DNA of 64,000 nucleotides from JAPEKQ01 sp964516845 (GTDB taxonomy: Bacteria; Joyebacterota; Joyebacteria; Joyebacterales; Joyebacteraceae): the NCBI GenBank assembly GCA_964516845.1, contig CAZEXP010000002.1, positions 1-64,000 on the forward strand. Direction: 5' to 3'. Of this stretch, positions 34,557 through 44,315 are shown one piece after another. The notes under the pieces were generated by a model. It worked only from the letters and a program-made list of their open reading frames with translations, did not search any database and was not told the DNA's origin. Each line of letters begins with the position of its first letter. Positions within the stretch are counted from its first letter, which is position 1. A program made the position numbers and the translations under genes.

Positions 34557-36389
34557 CTACTCTGTGTCCGACAACACCGCCGCTGTGTTGATGAGGATCC
34601 GGACATCGAGCATGAACGAGCAGTTGCGGACGTAGAACGCGTCGAGACGCACCTTCTCGTCCAGCGTGATCGAGTCACGCCCGTTTATCTGCGCCCAGCC
34701 CGTCAGACCCGGGCGGACCTGATCCCCAAGCGTCTGCCGCCTGAGATCGATGAGTTCATACTGGTTGTAGAGCGCCGGCCTCGGCCCGACGAGGCTCATG
34801 TCCCCATGGAGCACGTTCAGGAGATTCGGAAGCTCGTCGATACCGGTACGTCTCAGAAGCCGGCCGATTCGCGTGGTGTAGTCGGTCTGCATCGGAGCGA
34901 TGAGGTCGGTCGCAAGGTCGGGCGTATCCTGTCGCATCGTCCGAAACTTGTAGATCGTGAACTCGTGCGAGAGCGCGCCGATGCGCTGCTGTGTAAAGAC
35001 CGAACGCCCGGGCGAGTCGATGCGGATCAGCAGCCCTACGAGCAGGAAGATCGGAGAGCAGACCACGAGCGTGATCAGAGCGCCGACAAAGTCGAGCGTG
35101 TACTTCACACCCAGATACCGACGGAACGGGAGCCATGACGCGCCCAGCTCGCCTTCGACGGCGTTCACGGACGCCAGGGTCTTCTCCATCCTCTCCGCCA
35201 GCACACGCCTCGAGCAGCGTTCACGCACGAAGGAGCAGCCCCGTTCGCCGAGCAAGCGCCGCTGCTCCGGGTCATCCGCGAGTCGCACGAGCGCGTCCGC
35301 GAGCGCCCTTCCGTCCTCCGGGGCCACGACGATGCCGCCACCGGAGTCCTCGACCACGCTGCGACCGTCGCCGTCGAGCGCCGCGACGACCGGCCGGGAA
35401 CAGGCCATGTAGTCGAATATCTTCACGGGAATCGTTCCGCGGCTGAAATCGGACGCGTCGGTGGTCGCGACGCAGACATCCGCGCCGCGCATCGTCTCGG
35501 CGAGCGTCTCCGGCGTCTGGCTCGGCAGGAACCTGATGTTCCGGATGTTGCGCCGCTCCGCCTCACCGACGAGCCTCTCCTTGTCGGATCCATCGCCGAC
35601 GAGCAGGAAGCGGAACCGGTGATCGGCGTCCAGAAGCTCCGCCGCGTCGAGGATCACATCCATGCCGTGGACGAGCCCGTGTGTCCCGCTGTACAGCACC
35701 GTGATACCGCTCCACTCCTCACCGCCGCCTGAGTCCCCGTTGCCCGGCGCGGCTTCGCCGCCGTCGCCGCCGAACGTGTCGGTGTCGGCGCCGTTCGGGA
35801 TGTAGACGATCTGGTTGTCGGGGATGCCACGCTCACGCATGAGCTTCATCATCCCCGGGGTCACCGCGACGATCTTCGCGGCGCGCCTGTAGAGGAGTCC
35901 CTCGAGCCGCTCGGCCAGCGCGACGGCGCGACGGCTCCTGAGCTGCCCGAGCGCGACCGCCGCGTGCGGCCAGTAGTCGCGAACATCCAGGACGTACGGC
36001 GCACCGCGCAGAAACGCAACGAGCCACCCGGAGAACCCGAGGAAGAGCGGCGGCGAGCTGACGAGAACGATGTCCGGACGCCCGATCGCAGGACCGCAGA
36101 GCGCGGCGCACAGAGCGAATGAGAGCTGGTTGAGCATGCGGGTCGCGAACGTTTTCCTCGGACTCGCAAAGAGGTACGCCCGCAGCACGCGCACGCCGTC
36201 GGAGTCCTCACGCATGAACAGCCGGCGCGCATACCCCGTGGCCTTCACTCCCGAAGGGTGGTTCGGCATACCGGTGAGCACGGTGACGTCATGCCCCGCC
36301 CGCTTGAGCCCGCGCGCGAAGTGGTGCGCGCGGAGCGGGGCAGCGCCCGTCTCCGGAGGGTAGTACTGGGTGAGGAACAGAACTCTCAC
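34557..36389 (-). CDS. Fusion of GT4 glycosyltransferase and undecaprenyl-phosphate sugar transferase
   Basis: 610 aa. Residues ~1-400 are a WbuB-like family 4 glycosyltransferase (QYYPPETGAAPLRAHHFARG; nucleotide-binding CSRPVVAALDGDG region). Residues ~415-610 are a bacterial sugar transferase that starts lipid-linked oligosaccharide synthesis: one membrane helix (FVGALITLVVCSPIFLLVGL), FRTMRQDT, IDELPNLLNVLHGDMSLVGP and RPGLTGWAQINGR. Normally these are separate genes. The fused protein could attach the first sugar to undecaprenyl phosphate and then add the next. The gene overlaps the upstream glycosyltransferase gene by 4 bp. Confidence 0.92.
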   Translation of the reverse strand: MRVLFLTQYYPPETGAAPLRAHHFARGLKRAGHDVTVLTGMPNHPSGVKATGYARRLFMREDSDGVRVLRAYLFASPRKTFATRMLNQLSFALCAALCGPAIGRPDIVLVSSPPLFLGFSGWLVAFLRGAPYVLDVRDYWPHAAVALGQLRSRRAVALAERLEGLLYRRAAKIVAVTPGMMKLMRERGIPDNQIVYIPNGADTDTFGGDGGEAAPGNGDSGGGEEWSGITVLYSGTHGLVHGMDVILDAAELLDADHRFRFLLVGDGSDKERLVGEAERRNIRNIRFLPSQTPETLAETMRGADVCVATTDASDFSRGTIPVKIFDYMACSRPVVAALDGDGRSVVEDSGGGIVVAPEDGRALADALVRLADDPEQRRLLGERGCSFVRERCSRRVLAERMEKTLASVNAVEGELGASWLPFRRYLGVKYTLDFVGALITLVVCSPIFLLVGLLIRIDSPGRSVFTQQRIGALSHEFTIYKFRTMRQDTPDLATDLIAPMQTDYTTRIGRLLRRTGIDELPNLLNVLHGDMSLVGPRPALYNQYELIDLRRQTLGDQVRPGLTGWAQINGRDSITLDEKVRLDAFYVRNCSFMLDVRILINTAAVLSDTE

Positions 36390-37603
36390 GCTCGCTCCCG
36401 GGCCAGGCCCGGCCTCCTCTGCTCCGCGGGCGTTCCGCCCGCAATCAGTTCTTCGAACACTTGCTCCGCGTGCTCAACGACGAGGTCGATGTCGTGCTCC
36501 CCGCGGACCACGTTCCGCGCGAGCCTGCCCATGAGTCCTGCGCGGGTCTCATCGTTGAGGATGTCGAGCACGGCGTCCGCCAGCGCCTCGTGGTCGCCCG
36601 GTTCTACGAGCCTCCCCGTCTCGCCGTCGCGAACGATGTCCGGGACGCCTCCCACGTTCGAGGCGACGACCGGCAAGCCCGCCGCCATCGCCTCCAGGAT
36701 CACATTCGGGGCTCCCTCCGACAGAGACGAGAGCACGAAGACGTCCATCAGCCCGAGGACCTCGGGAATGTCCTTCCGAACACCGACGAACCGGACCGCG
36801 TCCGCAAGTCCCAGCTCCTCGGTCAGCGACTCGAGTTGCGGGCGGAGCGGGCCGTCACCGACGACGAGAAATATCACGTCGCTCCGCCGCTCCCGCACGC
36901 GCGCCGCCGCGCGGAGGAAGTGCTCGTGTCCCTTGACCGCGCTCAGCTTCGCCACGATGCCGACGACCCGCGACGTTCCAACTCCCATCTCCTCGCGCGC
37001 CGCGTCAGACGACACCGGACGCGCGAACCGCGACAGGTCAATGCCGGGGGCCAACCGTACGATCTTCCCCGGAGGCGTCCCGAATCGTGTTTCGAGTTCC
37101 GAGGCGGCCGCCGCCGAGTTCACGATCACCGCGTCCACCAGGTGCCGGTTCGCGAACCGATAGGCCGCTTCCTTCTTTCCTCCGGCGATCCAGTAACTCA
37201 GGTTCCGCTGATTGTTCACGATGACCGGCACGCCCGCCATCCGGCCCACGTACGGGCCGATGAGCGTAACGAGACCGAGCATGCAGCTCAGGATGTCGAT
37301 CCGCTCGCGTCTGAGAAAACGCGCCGCGCCGAGAATCTGCCTCGCGGTCGCGGGGCTCGCCAGACTCGCGCCGGTCCCGAACTCGTGAACGGCGATCCCG
37401 AGCGACTCGATCTCCGGGAGCAGTTCCCCCACCTTGAGCGTTGAGAGGACCACGGGCGCGAACCGCGACCGGTCGATCCTCCTGAGGAACTCCAGCAGGA
37501 ACTGCTGTGTTCCAGCCCGCTCGAACGATCCGGCCCACAGCGCGATGCGCAGCGGTCCGTCCTTCGAGCGTCTGAGACTCCTCTGTCGGCCCGCGTCCGT
37601 CAC
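36386..37603 (-). CDS. Family 4 glycosyltransferase
   Basis: 405 aa, GT-B fold. The N-terminal part has RIALWAGSFERAGTQQFLLE and the C-terminal nucleotide-binding part has SSLSEGAPNVILEAMAAGLP, the E-x7-E motif of GT4. Retaining transfer from a nucleotide sugar is expected; the sugar is unknown. Cytoplasmic face of the inner membrane. Overlaps its neighbours on both sides by 4 bp. Confidence 0.9.
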   Translation of the reverse strand: MTDAGRQRSLRRSKDGPLRIALWAGSFERAGTQQFLLEFLRRIDRSRFAPVVLSTLKVGELLPEIESLGIAVHEFGTGASLASPATARQILGAARFLRRERIDILSCMLGLVTLIGPYVGRMAGVPVIVNNQRNLSYWIAGGKKEAAYRFANRHLVDAVIVNSAAAASELETRFGTPPGKIVRLAPGIDLSRFARPVSSDAAREEMGVGTSRVVGIVAKLSAVKGHEHFLRAAARVRERRSDVIFLVVGDGPLRPQLESLTEELGLADAVRFVGVRKDIPEVLGLMDVFVLSSLSEGAPNVILEAMAAGLPVVASNVGGVPDIVRDGETGRLVEPGDHEALADAVLDILNDETRAGLMGRLARNVVRGEHDIDLVVEHAEQVFEELIAGGTPAEQRRPGLARERA

Positions 37604-38703
37604 GTCCGGACTCCCCCGTTGCCGCGCCGCTCGTCCAGCGCGACGTCAACGACCGACCGCCCCTGCGCGCGACCGAGTCGCGCGTACTGCATGTGCGCCT
37701 CAAAAAGCCGCGGATCTCCGTCGCGGGACGCCACTCCGAGCCGCGGGATGGCGAATACCGAGTATCTCGGCGAGGCCGGACCCGTGACCGATGTGACGGC
37801 GGAGGAGAACCCGGCTTCCCGAACGAGACGCGCCGTCCTCGGGTCGCAGTGCGCGTCCGTCCTGCCGTTCGGGTAGGCGAAGTGGATCTCGTCGAGACCC
37901 AGTTCGCGTTCGAGCGCCGCCTTCGACCCATCGAGTTCGCTCGCCAGGTCCTCATCCGTGATGCTCGTCGAGTTGTAATGGTGGACGGTGTGCGACCCGA
38001 TGGCCATACCGCCGTCTCGCATCTCCCGGAGCTCGTCCCATGTCGCCATGACGCGAAGCTCCGTGCGGTCGGGCGCACCCAGCGCCTCGAAGACGCTACC
38101 CAGGAGCGCATCGGCCTCGTCCCGCGAGCAGCGCTTCACCAGACCGGTCACGAGCCGGATGGCGCAGTCCCGCGAACCTGCGTTCGATATGTCGAGCCTC
38201 GTCATCCCGAGCGCGTCGCAAACGAGTTCGGCCTTGTCCGTCCTGCGCATCGCGTATCGAAGCCGCACGGTCCAGAGCAGCTCTTCATCCGCGACACACG
38301 CTGTCGTCACATAGAATGTCGCCGCCACGCCGTACTTCCTGAGAATGGGAAACGCGCAGCGGTAGTTGTCCTCGTATCCGTCGTCGAATGTGATCGCGAC
38401 CGATCTGGGATCCGGACGGTTCCCCGCGGCGATGGCCGAGGCGATCTCCGCGACCGAAACGACCCGGTGGCTTTCCGCCAGATGCGCTACCTGTCTCTCG
38501 AAGACATCGGGCGAGAGCGCAAGACTCGGCTGCATGTAGTCGCCGGCCCACCTCGGATCGTCGTTGACCGAGTGATAGCGCAGGATGACGGCGCCACCCC
38601 ACGGCACCGCGGCGAGCGCTGAGATGACCGGCCCGGAGTTCCGGACCCTCACGCCGATGCGCCAGAATGCGTTGCTCGCGCCGCTGTCGATGCCGTTTCC
38701 CAT
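37600..38703 (-). CDS. Polysaccharide deacetylase (NodB/CE4 family)
   Basis: 367 aa. CE4 motifs: ITFDDGYEDNY (catalytic Asp-Asp), SHTVHH (metal-binding histidines), and FAYPNGRTD. XrtA-type loci commonly encode a CE4 deacetylase, which fits here; removal of N-acetyl or O-acetyl groups from the surface polysaccharide is the likely task. No signal peptide is apparent, which suggests action on a cytoplasmic or lipid-linked intermediate. It follows the double glycosyltransferase gene by 9 bp. Confidence 0.9.
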   Translation of the reverse strand: MGNGIDSGASNAFWRIGVRVRNSGPVISALAAVPWGGAVILRYHSVNDDPRWAGDYMQPSLALSPDVFERQVAHLAESHRVVSVAEIASAIAAGNRPDPRSVAITFDDGYEDNYRCAFPILRKYGVAATFYVTTACVADEELLWTVRLRYAMRRTDKAELVCDALGMTRLDISNAGSRDCAIRLVTGLVKRCSRDEADALLGSVFEALGAPDRTELRVMATWDELREMRDGGMAIGSHTVHHYNSTSITDEDLASELDGSKAALERELGLDEIHFAYPNGRTDAHCDPRTARLVREAGFSSAVTSVTGPASPRYSVFAIPRLGVASRDGDPRLFEAHMQYARLGRAQGRSVVDVALDERRGNGGVRT

Positions 38704-38712
38704 GCCGTTCCC

Positions 38713-41148
38713 TCAAGCCCCCGCAGTCGCTGCTGCGTCCGTCGTCCGATCCGATCCCGATGTCTCGCCGGCGTCGGCGACCCGCGGCTCGCTATGGTGC
38801 GCCTGTCGCGCCGCTACTGTTTTCGCCCAGGTGATGAGTCCCGGGATCCGCTGTCCGAGTTCTTCCTCGTAGAATCTCTCCGTCTGCTCGACAAGGCGCT
38901 CCGCGGTGAACCCGTCGAGGACGCGCTGTCGTCCCCTCACACCCATGCTGTGACGCAGGCGCTCGTCGCCGAGAAGCTCGAGCACGCGCCGTGCGATCCC
39001 CGCAGCGTCGCGCGGCGCGACCAGAAACCCGGTCTCGCCGTCGATGACCAGTTCCCCGTTGCCGCCTACGTTCGTTGCAACGACCGGCTTGCACGCGGCC
39101 ATCGACTCCAGAATGACGTTCGAACATCCCTCTTTGAGCGATGTGAGAACCGAAACGTCGACGCCGCTGAGGAATCCGCCGACGTCGGCGGTCTCACCGA
39201 TGAACTCCACAAGTCCGTCAATACCGAGCCGGCGTGCGTACTCGATCAGGTTCCCCGCGAGCGGCCCGTCACCGACAATGAGGAACCTGGTGTCCGGACG
39301 TTTCGCGGCGATGATGCGCGCCGCATCCAGGAACGTCTCGTGATCCTTCTTCACGGTGAGACTCGCGATCATCGCGACTGCCGGTGGACGAGCAGACGCA
39401 GCAACCGCATCCACCCGCGTTGCCTGAGCGTTCGGGTCGCCGGGTCCACACGCAAAGACCGGCTCGTTCGCGGCGCATTCGGCGGAGACGTTGGCGGAAT
39501 CGCCACCGATCCTCCCCAACGAGATCCCGTTGTGGATCACTCGCACCTTATCTGCGACGGTGCCGTGGTGCTCCACGATGTAGTCGCGAACGGCGAACGC
39601 ATTCACGAGGACGCGGTCGGACAGGCAGCCGATCATCCGCTCAGCCACGCGGAGGTGCCTGACCGCGTGAACATCGACATTCCTCACTGAAGTGATGATG
39701 AGCGGCACCCGAGCCAATCGACCGACGATGGCCGTCCGCCAGTTGGCCGGGAAGAGATACGAGTGCAGGACGGCCGGTCGCTCGTGGATCACGAGCTTGA
39801 GAAGACCGAACGACGACCTCGAGAAGATCCCGGACCGGGTTCCGAGCGCAACCACGCGGATACCCGCGCGCCTGAGCTCGTCGGATAGAGGACCATCCGA
39901 CGACAGCGTGCAGACCACAGCTTCGTAGCGCTCGCTCGACAAACGGGTCGCCAGCTCGACGAGCTGCCGTTCCGCGCCGCCGTAGCCGAGCTGCCTGATG
40001 ACGAACAACACCTTGATGCGCCCGTCCGTCGCCCTGGAGACATTCCCTGTGCGGGCCATGTCGTAGAGCGACTCCGTCTGCCTGACCATCGACTCGGCGC
40101 TGAACCCGTTCTCGTACACGGCGCGCGCCGCCCGGGCCATGCGCTGCCTGAGCCCGACGTCCGCCGCGAGATGAACAACGCGGTCGGCGAGCGCCCGGGG
40201 ATCGTGCGGCGGCACGACGAAGCCGTTGTGCCCATCCGCGAGGACTTCCGCCACGCCACCGACGTCGGTGGCCACACACGGCACCGATGCCGCCATCACC
40301 TCGAGGATCGTGATGGGAAGGCCCTCCCAGGCCGATGGCAGAACGAACATGTCGGACGCCACGAGCAGCCTCGGAACGTCAAGTCTCTCTCCGAGAAGGA
40401 TCACACGCTCATCGAGCCCCATCTCGCTGACGCGTCTCCTGATGTCGCTCTCCAGCGGACCGCCGCCAACGACGAAGAAGCGAACCTCCGGATTCTCCTC
40501 CAGCACAAGCTTTGCTGTCGCGAGCAGATTGCCATGGTCCTTCTGTTCGGTCAGGCTGCCGACCGTGATGCACATGACCTGTCCCGGCTCGAGCCCGAGT
40601 TCAGCGCGAACGGAGTCGCGATCCGCCGTCGTCCGAAGCCGCGCGTCATCGATCCCGTTCCACACCGTGACGAATCGACCGGCGGGGATGCGCCCGTTGG
40701 CGCGGTGCGAGGCTGTCACGGCGCGGGAGACGCCGATCTGTGCGTCCTCCCGAAGAGCCGCGATGCGGCTGACGAGCTTGCGGACCCAGTGATGCGAGAA
40801 GACAACATTGTGCTCTGTTCTCACCACGCAGCGCGCTCCACCGAGCACGGCGGCCGGCACGCCGACCGCCAGCGCCGTGAAATTGTGATTGTGGACGATC
40901 TCGTACCGGCGGCGCCGGATGAGCCTCGCGAGACGCAACCCCGCCGCCACGTTGTAGCGCCGGCCTCTTTCCAGGATATGCACGGGAACACCGGCCGCCT
41001 TCAGCGACTCCTCGAGCGGTCCGCCCTTGACGACACAGCAGACCTCCGGCTGATAGCGGGACCGGTCATGCGCCAGCGCGTACTCGACGACGACGCGCTC
41101 AGCGCCACCCGCCTCGAGCGACTGCACTATGTGGAGCACTCGTGCCAT
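38713..41148 (-). CDS. Tandem GT4-GT4 double glycosyltransferase
   Basis: 811 aa composed of two complete GT-B enzymes. Module 1 (~1-375) begins RVLHIVQSLEAGGAERVVVE and has the E-x7-E motif in WEGLPITILEVMAASVP. Module 2 (~380-770) begins KVLFVIRQLGYGGAERQLVE and has EGCSNVILESMAACKP. The start of each module contains the same GGAER signature, so they look like a duplication or a fusion of close relatives. Both active-site motifs are intact, so two successive transfers are plausible. Confidence 0.92.
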   Translation of the reverse strand: MARVLHIVQSLEAGGAERVVVEYALAHDRSRYQPEVCCVVKGGPLEESLKAAGVPVHILERGRRYNVAAGLRLARLIRRRRYEIVHNHNFTALAVGVPAAVLGGARCVVRTEHNVVFSHHWVRKLVSRIAALREDAQIGVSRAVTASHRANGRIPAGRFVTVWNGIDDARLRTTADRDSVRAELGLEPGQVMCITVGSLTEQKDHGNLLATAKLVLEENPEVRFFVVGGGPLESDIRRRVSEMGLDERVILLGERLDVPRLLVASDMFVLPSAWEGLPITILEVMAASVPCVATDVGGVAEVLADGHNGFVVPPHDPRALADRVVHLAADVGLRQRMARAARAVYENGFSAESMVRQTESLYDMARTGNVSRATDGRIKVLFVIRQLGYGGAERQLVELATRLSSERYEAVVCTLSSDGPLSDELRRAGIRVVALGTRSGIFSRSSFGLLKLVIHERPAVLHSYLFPANWRTAIVGRLARVPLIITSVRNVDVHAVRHLRVAERMIGCLSDRVLVNAFAVRDYIVEHHGTVADKVRVIHNGISLGRIGGDSANVSAECAANEPVFACGPGDPNAQATRVDAVAASARPPAVAMIASLTVKKDHETFLDAARIIAAKRPDTRFLIVGDGPLAGNLIEYARRLGIDGLVEFIGETADVGGFLSGVDVSVLTSLKEGCSNVILESMAACKPVVATNVGGNGELVIDGETGFLVAPRDAAGIARRVLELLGDERLRHSMGVRGRQRVLDGFTAERLVEQTERFYEEELGQRIPGLITWAKTVAARQAHHSEPRVADAGETSGSDRTTDAAATAGA

Positions 41149-42233
41149 CAGCCCCTGCCTGTCTCAGCGATCAGCCGTCCGTACCGTGACTCGATCGTCT
41201 TCATGTTCACACTCAGATCGGCGCGAGCCTCCGCGGTGGCTCGGTTCGCAGCCCGCGCCCGCGTCCGGAGGTCCGCATCCCTCCATGCGCCCACGATGGC
41301 CGAGGCGTACGCCTCGGGCGTTGGGCTCTCAAGAAGCCGTCCGGTCTCGCCATCGGCGATCCAGTTCCGGTTCGCCGCGTTGTCCGCGACGACTGGAAAC
41401 AGACCGCACGCCATCGCTTCGAGCAGCGAGGCCGAGACGCCGTCGGTCCGAACGGCGGACGCGTAGAACGTGTGCTCTCCGAGCAGCTCCGGGAGGTCGG
41501 CGTTGTCGACGGCGCCCACGAAACGAATTCGGTCCGCGGCGCCGAGGTCCCGTGCCAGCGCCTCAAGTTCCCTGCGGGCTTCACCCTCCCCCGCGATCGT
41601 TGCCCTGATATCCGGGATCTCCCGCGAGGCCAGGACCACGCCCCTCACGATATGATCGATGCCGTAATGCCGGTGAAGCGCGCGCGTCGATACCACGGCC
41701 GGAGCCCGGCTCTCGCCCTCGGGCGGCGCGAACGCGGTGAGATCGATGCCCCTCGGGCAGACGAACACGCGGTCCTCGACGGCGCCGAGCTCGACGAGCC
41801 GTCGCCCGCTGTGCGGAGCCCAGGCGTGCGCGAGATCCGCGGCGGCGATAGCCCGTCTCGCGAAGAAGAAAGTGGCCCGCGGCGCGTCGGCAGCGACAAT
41901 ATGCTGACCCTGCGCGACGACGACGAACGGGTGTATCCCGACCATCGCCGCGAGATAGCCGTAGCTCGCGACGCGATAACCGACGACGACATCCGGAACA
42001 AGCGAGCGCACGAGGTGTCGGATCCGCGGCACCTGCGCGAGGTAGGCCAGCTTCGCCGCGCCCCGCATTCCGTCGCGGTGCGCGCCGAGCTGATGGAGCG
42101 AGACGGACGGGCTCAACTCCCCGCCGCGGCAGACGGACACGACGTGCACGTCGTGTCCGAGCCTGTCGGCGAAGTAGTCGACCCACGTTCGCGTGTTGAT
42201 CGACCCCGCGTCAGCGAGGAAGCAGATCCTCAT
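41148..42233 (-). CDS. Family 4 glycosyltransferase
   Basis: 361 aa. Starts RICFLADAGSINTRTWVDYF; the C-terminal E-x7-E-like motif is VSASLLEAMACGLFPVVA. Shares one base with the next gene (stop/start), so translational coupling is likely. Donor and acceptor sugars unknown. Upstream lies a short 9-bp tandem repeat. Confidence 0.9.
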   Translation of the reverse strand: MRICFLADAGSINTRTWVDYFADRLGHDVHVVSVCRGGELSPSVSLHQLGAHRDGMRGAAKLAYLAQVPRIRHLVRSLVPDVVVGYRVASYGYLAAMVGIHPFVVVAQGQHIVAADAPRATFFFARRAIAAADLAHAWAPHSGRRLVELGAVEDRVFVCPRGIDLTAFAPPEGESRAPAVVSTRALHRHYGIDHIVRGVVLASREIPDIRATIAGEGEARRELEALARDLGAADRIRFVGAVDNADLPELLGEHTFYASAVRTDGVSASLLEAMACGLFPVVADNAANRNWIADGETGRLLESPTPEAYASAIVGAWRDADLRTRARAANRATAEARADLSVNMKTIESRYGRLIAETGRG

Positions 42234-42263
42234 TCCGAAGCCTCGGTCCTCTGACCCCCGTCA

Positions 42264-42295
42264 GTTCCTCTGGTTCCTCCGGTTCCTCTAGTTCC
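42264..42295. repeat. 9-bp tandem repeat at the heparinase stop codon
   Basis: GTTCCTCTG, GTTCCTCCG, GTTCCTCTA and a partial GTTCC follow one another (3.5 copies), overlapping the end of the heparinase-like gene. Confidence 0.75.
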
Positions 42296-44315
42296 CCTCG
42301 TACTCGTACGTCACGGAGCCGATGCTCTCTCCGGTCTTGCTGAACACGACCACGTGACCACCGACCTCGGCTCCGATGACGTCGTCCGTATCGATGAGAT
42401 CGACCGCCGGCATCGAACCCGTCGACGAGCTGGTGACGTACATCACGTGCAGGAACAGATGCTCCTGCGCGCTGGATGTCGGCTTGACCTCGATCCGCCA
42501 CGCGCCGTGGTCGTAGTCACCCCCGCCGCTCGGCGGATAGTTGACGCCGCGCACGTCGAACTCATGCCCTGACCCGCCGACCTTCGTGATCTGGAAGGGC
42601 GTCGGCATCAGGGTCTTGATGAACAGCTTCGAGCCGCCCTCCTGGATGACCGTGAGGTCGCCGGAGACCTGGGGCTCATTGAGCGAGTGGAGCAGCCACG
42701 TCTTCTGGTAGGAGGACGATGTCGCATCGACTCGATCGAGGATGACGAAGATGTCGGGCTTCACCCAGACGATCTCGCGCGTGAACGAATCGAGCTTGTA
42801 CGAGGCGTAGGCCTTCGTGGCGTCGCCCTTCGCATAGGTGAAGTTCTCACTGTCCTCGTACGCCGTGATGATCCCTCGATCGCGTGACGGGACCGACGCA
42901 TCGCCGCAGCGGACGCCGTGAACGTGCACGGACGGAGGGATCTGGCCGCCGTCGTTCGAGTAGGAGCCGAACGTGGATTCACCCGGGTCATAGACGGTGA
43001 CCGTGTTGTGCGCGATCGTCCGCTCAAAGTAGTTGAAGTGATGCGATGAGACGCTCGTGTCGTACGAACCGGAGTCCATCGCCAGCAGGTCGTTGCCGCG
43101 CGCGATGAAGAGGTGGTTCTGGTGCGCGTGCGTGTGCCCCGCGGGATACTTCTCGCAGCGGAAGACCGCGTAGACGTCGGTGCTCCCCTCGGAGTAGTCC
43201 CACCCGGAACGCATGTAGACGGTGCCCATCGTCTGGAACCACCAAGACAGCGGCATGTTCGTCGGAGCCAGCGCCGACACGGTCGGGTCGTACTCGACGA
43301 TGAGCTTCCACAGGTCGTACGAGAGGATGTACCCGAGTCCCTGCGCCTCGATCTCCTGCGCGAGCCACTGGGCGGTGCCGTCACGGTAGCGCTTGGCCAT
43401 CGCGTACATGGCAAGCCGGATGGTCGCCGCCGGCATCGTGTGATTGTGCGAGTCACCCTGTCTCGAGCCGCTCATCGACGCCCCTGCTCCCGGCCCGTTC
43501 TTCGCGAAGACCTCGTACAGGTAGTAGGTCGACATGTTCTGGAAGTTACCCGACACGTCGAACGGGTTGGCGTCCGTCGCCGAGGCCCACATCTCGCAGT
43601 GCTCGCGGTACTTCGTCGTAAGCACGGTGCTGGTGTAGTCGCCCTCGAAGTACGACCCGTCCCCGGCGACCTCATCGATCGCGCAGAGTGTGTGGTCACC
43701 GCCGAACGTGTGCTCGTACGCGGCGTCGGCCAGTTCACGCGCGTCGCTGTCGTTGATCCCCTCGCCATAGACGGCGAGCCCCGGAGCCGTGAGCGTCCGC
43801 AGAAGCCGCGGCTTCGAGTGATAGTTGATCATGTCGTCCCAGTTGTTCGAATCCAGGTGGTACTGGCCGCACTGGACGATGGCGGTCCCGAACGTCTGCC
43901 GCTCGGACGGTGTGAGATAGCCGTAGCACCAGTCAAAGAAGTACGACCCGCCTCGAGCGAACTGCTCGATGTTCGTCTGGCCGCTCGAGATGACGTAGTA
44001 CGCGATCGTCTTGGCGCGCGCCGCGTACTTCGTGTCCTGACTCATCAGGTACGTGAAGCTGTACGCGGCCAGGTAGGTCTCGTAGAAATCGGGTGACGCC
44101 AGCGGGAGTGAGTCGTTGAGATGGCTATCGCACCAGGACTTCATCGTCGAATAGTCGGATGAGAGCGCGCCCGAGCACTTCGACCTGAGCGTCGAGAGCT
44201 CGCTCGCGGTGAAGTACAGCCGCGGATGCGACGGCGTCACCTGATAGGCGTTCGCCACGACGGACGCGAGAAGGATGATGGCGACGCAGAGCGTCGCAAG
44301 CGAGTTGCGGATCAT
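42288..44315 (-). CDS. Heparinase II/III-like secreted polysaccharide lyase
   Basis: 675 aa. Signal peptide (NSLATLCVAIILLASVVANA). N-terminal alpha/alpha toroid (YLAAYSFTYLMSQDTKYAARA) and C-terminal beta-sandwich with the family histidine region HTHAHQNHLFIARG. Heparinase II/III enzymes cleave acidic sugar polymers such as uronate-containing chains. In a synthesis locus such an enzyme usually trims, releases or recycles the cell's own polymer. Placed between the polymerase-like gene (4-bp overlap) and a glycosyltransferase. Suggests that the polymer contains uronic acids, which is inference. Confidence 0.88.
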   Translation of the reverse strand: MIRNSLATLCVAIILLASVVANAYQVTPSHPRLYFTASELSTLRSKCSGALSSDYSTMKSWCDSHLNDSLPLASPDFYETYLAAYSFTYLMSQDTKYAARAKTIAYYVISSGQTNIEQFARGGSYFFDWCYGYLTPSERQTFGTAIVQCGQYHLDSNNWDDMINYHSKPRLLRTLTAPGLAVYGEGINDSDARELADAAYEHTFGGDHTLCAIDEVAGDGSYFEGDYTSTVLTTKYREHCEMWASATDANPFDVSGNFQNMSTYYLYEVFAKNGPGAGASMSGSRQGDSHNHTMPAATIRLAMYAMAKRYRDGTAQWLAQEIEAQGLGYILSYDLWKLIVEYDPTVSALAPTNMPLSWWFQTMGTVYMRSGWDYSEGSTDVYAVFRCEKYPAGHTHAHQNHLFIARGNDLLAMDSGSYDTSVSSHHFNYFERTIAHNTVTVYDPGESTFGSYSNDGGQIPPSVHVHGVRCGDASVPSRDRGIITAYEDSENFTYAKGDATKAYASYKLDSFTREIVWVKPDIFVILDRVDATSSSYQKTWLLHSLNEPQVSGDLTVIQEGGSKLFIKTLMPTPFQITKVGGSGHEFDVRGVNYPPSGGGDYDHGAWRIEVKPTSSAQEHLFLHVMYVTSSSTGSMPAVDLIDTDDVIGAEVGGHVVVFSKTGESIGSVTYEYEGN

